From the NCBI GenBank assembly GCA_015487895.1, contig WFOW01000098.1:1-8595 (forward strand): a stretch of DNA of 8,595 nucleotides. The letters run 5' to 3'. The notes beneath the pieces were generated by a model. It made no database searches. It saw nothing but the letters and a program-made list of their open reading frames with translations, and had not been told where the DNA came from. The stretch is from Gammaproteobacteria bacterium. GTDB lineage: Bacteria > Pseudomonadota > Gammaproteobacteria > S144-34. This document shows, in pieces, positions 7,046 to 8,595 of this stretch (positions within the stretch are counted from its first letter, which is position 1; each line of letters starts with the position of its first letter). The position numbers were made by a program, and so were the translations under genes.

Positions 7046-7061
7046 CCCCAAGATCTTGGGG
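7046..7061. promoter_or_regulatory. NrdR-box-like operator of nrdJa
   Basis: CCCCAAGATCTTGGGG is a perfect 16-bp palindrome. It resembles the NrdR box, a roughly 16-bp palindrome with an A/T-rich core (consensus close to ACAC-A-TAT-T-GTGT, with variants). It lies just downstream of the predicted nrdJa -10, where a bound repressor would block transcription. NrdR represses ribonucleotide reductase operons when dATP/ATP is high, which fits the gene. A match at this exact position beside an RNR gene is persuasive; the G/C-rich ends differ from the strict consensus. Confidence 0.65.
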
Positions 7062-7075
7062 CGGCATAGATTGTT

Positions 7076-7104
7076 AGTCTGGCGCAGGCCAGCGGCCCTG
7101 TCAA
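7076..7104 (-). promoter_or_regulatory. Predicted sigma-70 promoter of nrdJa-nrdJb
   Basis: On the minus strand a perfect -35 TTGACA (complement of 7099-7104) is followed 17 nt later by CAGACT (7076-7081), which keeps the A2 and T6 positions of the -10. The AT-rich tract at 7115-7155 lies upstream and could act as an UP-like element. The start site would be near 7068, giving a leader of about 95 nt that contains the NrdR-like palindrome. The -10 is weak, so its exact placement is uncertain. Confidence 0.5.
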
Positions 7105-7194
7105 TCGCCGTCTGTTTCCCTAACTCTTTGTTATGCCAAACTATTTGAATATCGCCACATACCGATCCCGGGTTGCCGGGGCGGCCGTCGGCGA

Positions 7195-7210
7195 ACACAA
7201 CATCTTGTGG
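7195..7210. promoter_or_regulatory. Second NrdR-box-like site, distal
   Basis: ACACAACATCTTGTGG contains CACAA-CATC-TTGTG, palindromic except for one central pair, and matches the NrdR box better at its ends than the proximal site does. Its centre is 149 bp from the proximal palindrome rather than the roughly 31 bp typical of paired boxes, so its role, if any, may be looping, or it may be chance. Confidence 0.4.
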
Positions 7211-7281
7211 AAGAGCCTTGCAAGACCCTGTGGGCCCCCTGTGGAAATGCGGGGGAAGACCCATGTCGGGGGACGCGTCCG

Positions 7282-7310
7282 CTTGAAAAGCACGGTCGCG
7301 CTTCCCATGT
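7282..7310 (+). promoter_or_regulatory. Sigma-32 heat-shock promoter of hsp20
   Basis: CTTGAAA (7282-7288) is a perfect match to the sigma-32 -35 element. After 14 nt comes TCCCATGT (7303-7310), one base from the CCCCATNT -10. The predicted transcript starts near 7317 and has a leader of about 45 nt before the hsp20 ATG. This places hsp20, and possibly the dnaJ-like gene after it, under heat-shock control. Confidence 0.8.
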
Positions 7311-7319
7311 AGGCCCTAG

Positions 7320-7338
7320 CCGCGCGGAACCCGCGCGG
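7320..7338 (+). promoter_or_regulatory. GC-rich hairpin in the hsp20 leader
   Basis: CCGCGCGG (7320-7327), loop AAC, then CCGCGCGG (7331-7338) forms an 8-bp all-GC stem within the predicted 5' UTR, ending 12 nt before the GGAGG ribosome site. It does not cover the ribosome site itself. A weak outer helix, CCCT 7314-7317 with AGGG 7353-7356, could do so. It may stabilise the mRNA or form part of a thermometer. Confidence 0.45.
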
Positions 7339-7362
7339 GAGACGAGACGAGGAGGGAGACCG

Positions 7363-7806
7363 ATGGCGATCACACGCTACGAGCCGTGGAGCCTGATCAA
7401 CCAGCTCCAGGAGGAGATCAACCGCCTGTTCGAGTCGCGCGGGCTGGCGCCCGGGCGGGAGCAGGAGGGCACCGTCGCCGACTGGGTGCCGGCCGTGGAC
7501 ATCCGCGAGGAGGCCGACCGCTTCGTGATCCTCGCCGACGTGCCGGGCGTGGACCCCAAGGACATCGAGATCACCATGGACAACGGGGTGCTCACCATCA
7601 AGGGTGAGCGCGAGACGGCGAGCGAGGAGGAGCGCGAGGGCTACCGCCGTATCGAGCGCGCGCGCGGCACCTTCATGCGGCGCTTCACGCTGCCCGACAC
7701 GGCCGATGCCGAGCACATCAGCGCGCGCAGCCGCAACGGCGTGCTCGAGATCGTGATCCCCAAGCACGAGCGCGTGCAGCCGCGCAAGATCACGGTCGAG
7801 GGCTGA
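7363..7806 (+). CDS. hsp20: Small heat-shock protein, Hsp20 / alpha-crystallin family
   Basis: A 147-aa ATP-independent holdase that binds unfolding proteins in the cytosol as large oligomers and hands them to the DnaK/DnaJ system. The alpha-crystallin domain spans about residues 40-135, with WVPAVDI, ADVPGV (58-63), [10 protein letters not shown] (74-83), [11 protein letters not shown] and [10 protein letters not shown] (125-134). The C-terminal I-x-V motif (ITV, 143-145) is the usual oligomer anchor. The N-terminal arm ([20 protein letters not shown]) is typical for bacterial class A Hsp20. Length is normal. The ATG at 7363 is chosen because GGAGG (7351-7355) lies 7 nt upstream; the frame is open to 7207, but that extension reads through the sigma-32 promoter. 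A DnaJ-type gene follows 112 bp downstream. Confidence 0.96.
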   Translation: MAITRYEPWSLINQLQEEINRLFESRGLAPGREQEGTVADWVPAVDIREEADRFVILADVPGVDPKDIEITMDNGVLTIKGERETASEEEREGYRRIERARGTFMRRFTLPDTADAEHISARSRNGVLEIVIPKHERVQPRKITVEG

Positions 7807-7832
7807 ACACCCCGCAGCATGCCGCGGCGGCA

Positions 7833-7870
7833 GCGGGCCCGCCGCGTGCGGGCCCGCGCCGTGTCACGGC
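7833..7870 (+). terminator. Tandem GC-rich hairpins between hsp20 and the dnaJ-like gene
   Basis: GCGGGCCCGC at 7833-7842 and again at 7848-7857 can form a 10-bp stem with a 5-nt loop. Directly after it GCCGTG (7858-7863) and CACGGC (7865-7870) form a second small palindrome. No T-run follows, so this may be an attenuator or RNA-stability element that makes hsp20 more abundant than the downstream gene rather than a full terminator. Confidence 0.4.
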
Positions 7871-7918
7871 CCGTGGGGGCCCGCGCACGCGCCCGCCGGC
7901 GCTCGCGGACACAGGGCG

Positions 7919-8595
7919 ATGGAGTACAAGGACTACTACAAGATCCTCGGCGTGCCGCGCAACGCGAGCCAGGAGGAGATCAAGCGCGCCTACCGCAGGC
8001 TCGCGCGCAAGTACCACCCGGACGTCAGCAAGGAGCCGGACGCCGAGGAGCGCTTCAAGGAGGTCAGCGAGGCCTACGAGGTCCTCAAGGACCCCGAGAA
8101 GCGCGCGGCCTACGACCGGCTCGGCACCGCCTGGCAGGCGGGCCAGGAGTTCCATCCGCCGCCGGACTGGGAGGAGATCTTCGCCGGCTTCCGGCAGGGA
8201 GGCGGCGCGGCCGGGGGCGAGGGGCTCGGCGGCTTCTCGGACTTCTTCGAGACCCTGTTCGGCGGCGGGGGCTTCGCGCGCGGGAGCCGCCGCGCCGGAG
8301 GCTTCCGCATGCGCGGCCAGGACGAGTTCGCGCGGCTTCGCATCACGCTCGAGGAGGCCTACCACGGCGGCACGCGGACCCTCGAGCTGCAGGTGCCGGA
8401 GATGGACGAGGCCGGGCGCGTGCGCGCGCGCACGCGCCGCATCCAAGTGCGCATCCCGCGGGGCGTGACCGAGGGCCAGCAGATCCGCGTGCCCGGCCAG
8501 GGCGCGCCGGGGCTCGGCGGCGGCCCGCCCGGCGATCTCTACCTCGAGGTGGAATTCGCCCCCCACCCGCACTTCCGCGCCGAGGGGCGCGACAT
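7919..8595 (+). CDS. cbpA: CbpA-like DnaJ co-chaperone (partial, runs off the window)
   Basis: The first 225 codons of a class B J-domain protein that stimulates DnaK ATPase and delivers substrates. The J domain is residues 1-70 ([16 protein letters not shown] at 33-35, [21 protein letters not shown]). A Gly/Phe-rich linker covers about 95-130 ([16 protein letters not shown]), and the first C-terminal substrate-binding domain starts at [20 protein letters not shown]. The chain goes straight to [20 protein letters not shown] with no CxxCxGxG zinc repeats, which separates it from true DnaJ and points to CbpA. The ribosome site is weak: AGGG only 2 nt before the ATG. It is probably transcribed with hsp20. 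The gene continues past 8595; a following cbpM would support the symbol. Confidence 0.9.
   Translation, partial: MEYKDYYKILGVPRNASQEEIKRAYRRLARKYHPDVSKEPDAEERFKEVSEAYEVLKDPEKRAAYDRLGTAWQAGQEFHPPPDWEEIFAGFRQGGGAAGGEGLGGFSDFFETLFGGGGFARGSRRAGGFRMRGQDEFARLRITLEEAYHGGTRTLELQVPEMDEAGRVRARTRRIQVRIPRGVTEGQQIRVPGQGAPGLGGGPPGDLYLEVEFAPHPHFRAEGRD

Larger units (their letters stand above)
6975..7362. other. Divergent regulatory intergenic region, nrdJa / hsp20
   Basis: These 388 bp separate two divergently transcribed operons and contain no convincing gene. They hold the nrdJa promoter and ribosome site, a perfect NrdR-box-like palindrome, a second similar box, an AT-rich tract at about 7115-7155 (notable in this GC-rich window), a sigma-32 promoter, and a strong hairpin in the hsp20 leader. 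CCCTGTGG also occurs twice, at 7226-7233 and 7237-7244, with no assigned role. Confidence 0.8.

Noticed and set aside
6975..7067. Upstream ATG at 7067 as the nrdJa start
   Set aside because: The extra 31 residues are not NrdJ-like, would cover the NrdR-like operator and lie at about the predicted transcript start. ATG at 6974 has GGAGGG at good spacing.
6975..7200. Adenosylcobalamin riboswitch upstream of the B12-dependent enzyme
   Set aside because: The predicted leader is only about 95 nt and no B12-box or core sequences of that riboswitch were seen.
7226..7244. Direct repeat CCCTGTGG x2 as an operator
   Set aside because: Eight-base repeat 11 bp apart in GC-rich DNA with no match to a known site and no symmetry; too weak to call.

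Overview
This is a GC-rich bacterial chromosomal window. The probable host is a proteobacterium, perhaps a gammaproteobacterium. That rests on the split class II ribonucleotide reductase (separate NrdJa and NrdJb) in Pseudomonas-like form, NrdR-box-like palindromes, a sigma-32-type heat-shock promoter and strong G/C preference at third codon positions. No rRNA or tRNA genes are visible. The genus cannot be fixed from the sequence.

Left end (1-1196) is a decaying accessory region. It opens with the leader-distal end of a CRISPR array: 36-bp repeats ending in ATTAAGAC and eight spacers in view, with no cas genes. The last repeat is broken within a 12-nt stretch where it merges into the 3' end of an IS3-family transposase remnant, itself damaged by a stop and a frameshift. 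Just past the probable IS end lies an XRE/HTH antitoxin-like gene with an in-frame TAG in its helix-turn-helix.

Centre (1279-6974, minus strand) is a two-gene operon, nrdJa-nrdJb, for adenosylcobalamin-dependent (class II) ribonucleotide reductase. nrdJa carries two large inteins (439 and 493 aa), each with splicing motifs and two LAGLIDADG endonuclease motifs. Removing both would leave a 718-aa enzyme. NrdJb supplies the TSCPD domain and a C-terminal cysteine cluster.

The divergent intergenic region (6975-7362) holds an nrdJ promoter with a perfect TTGACA -35, a perfect 16-bp palindrome resembling an NrdR box, a second NrdR-like box farther up, and on the plus strand a near-consensus sigma-32 promoter for the heat-shock genes.

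Right end (7363-8595, plus strand) encodes a small heat-shock protein (Hsp20) and a CbpA/DnaJ-type co-chaperone cut by the window edge. These would act together in protein quality control.

The most unusual points are the double intein insertion in nrdJa with one intein at the redox-active cysteine, apparent co-conversion tracts beside intein 2, the CRISPR-IS3 fusion, and a CRISPR spacer with a 19/20 match to nrdJa in the same window.
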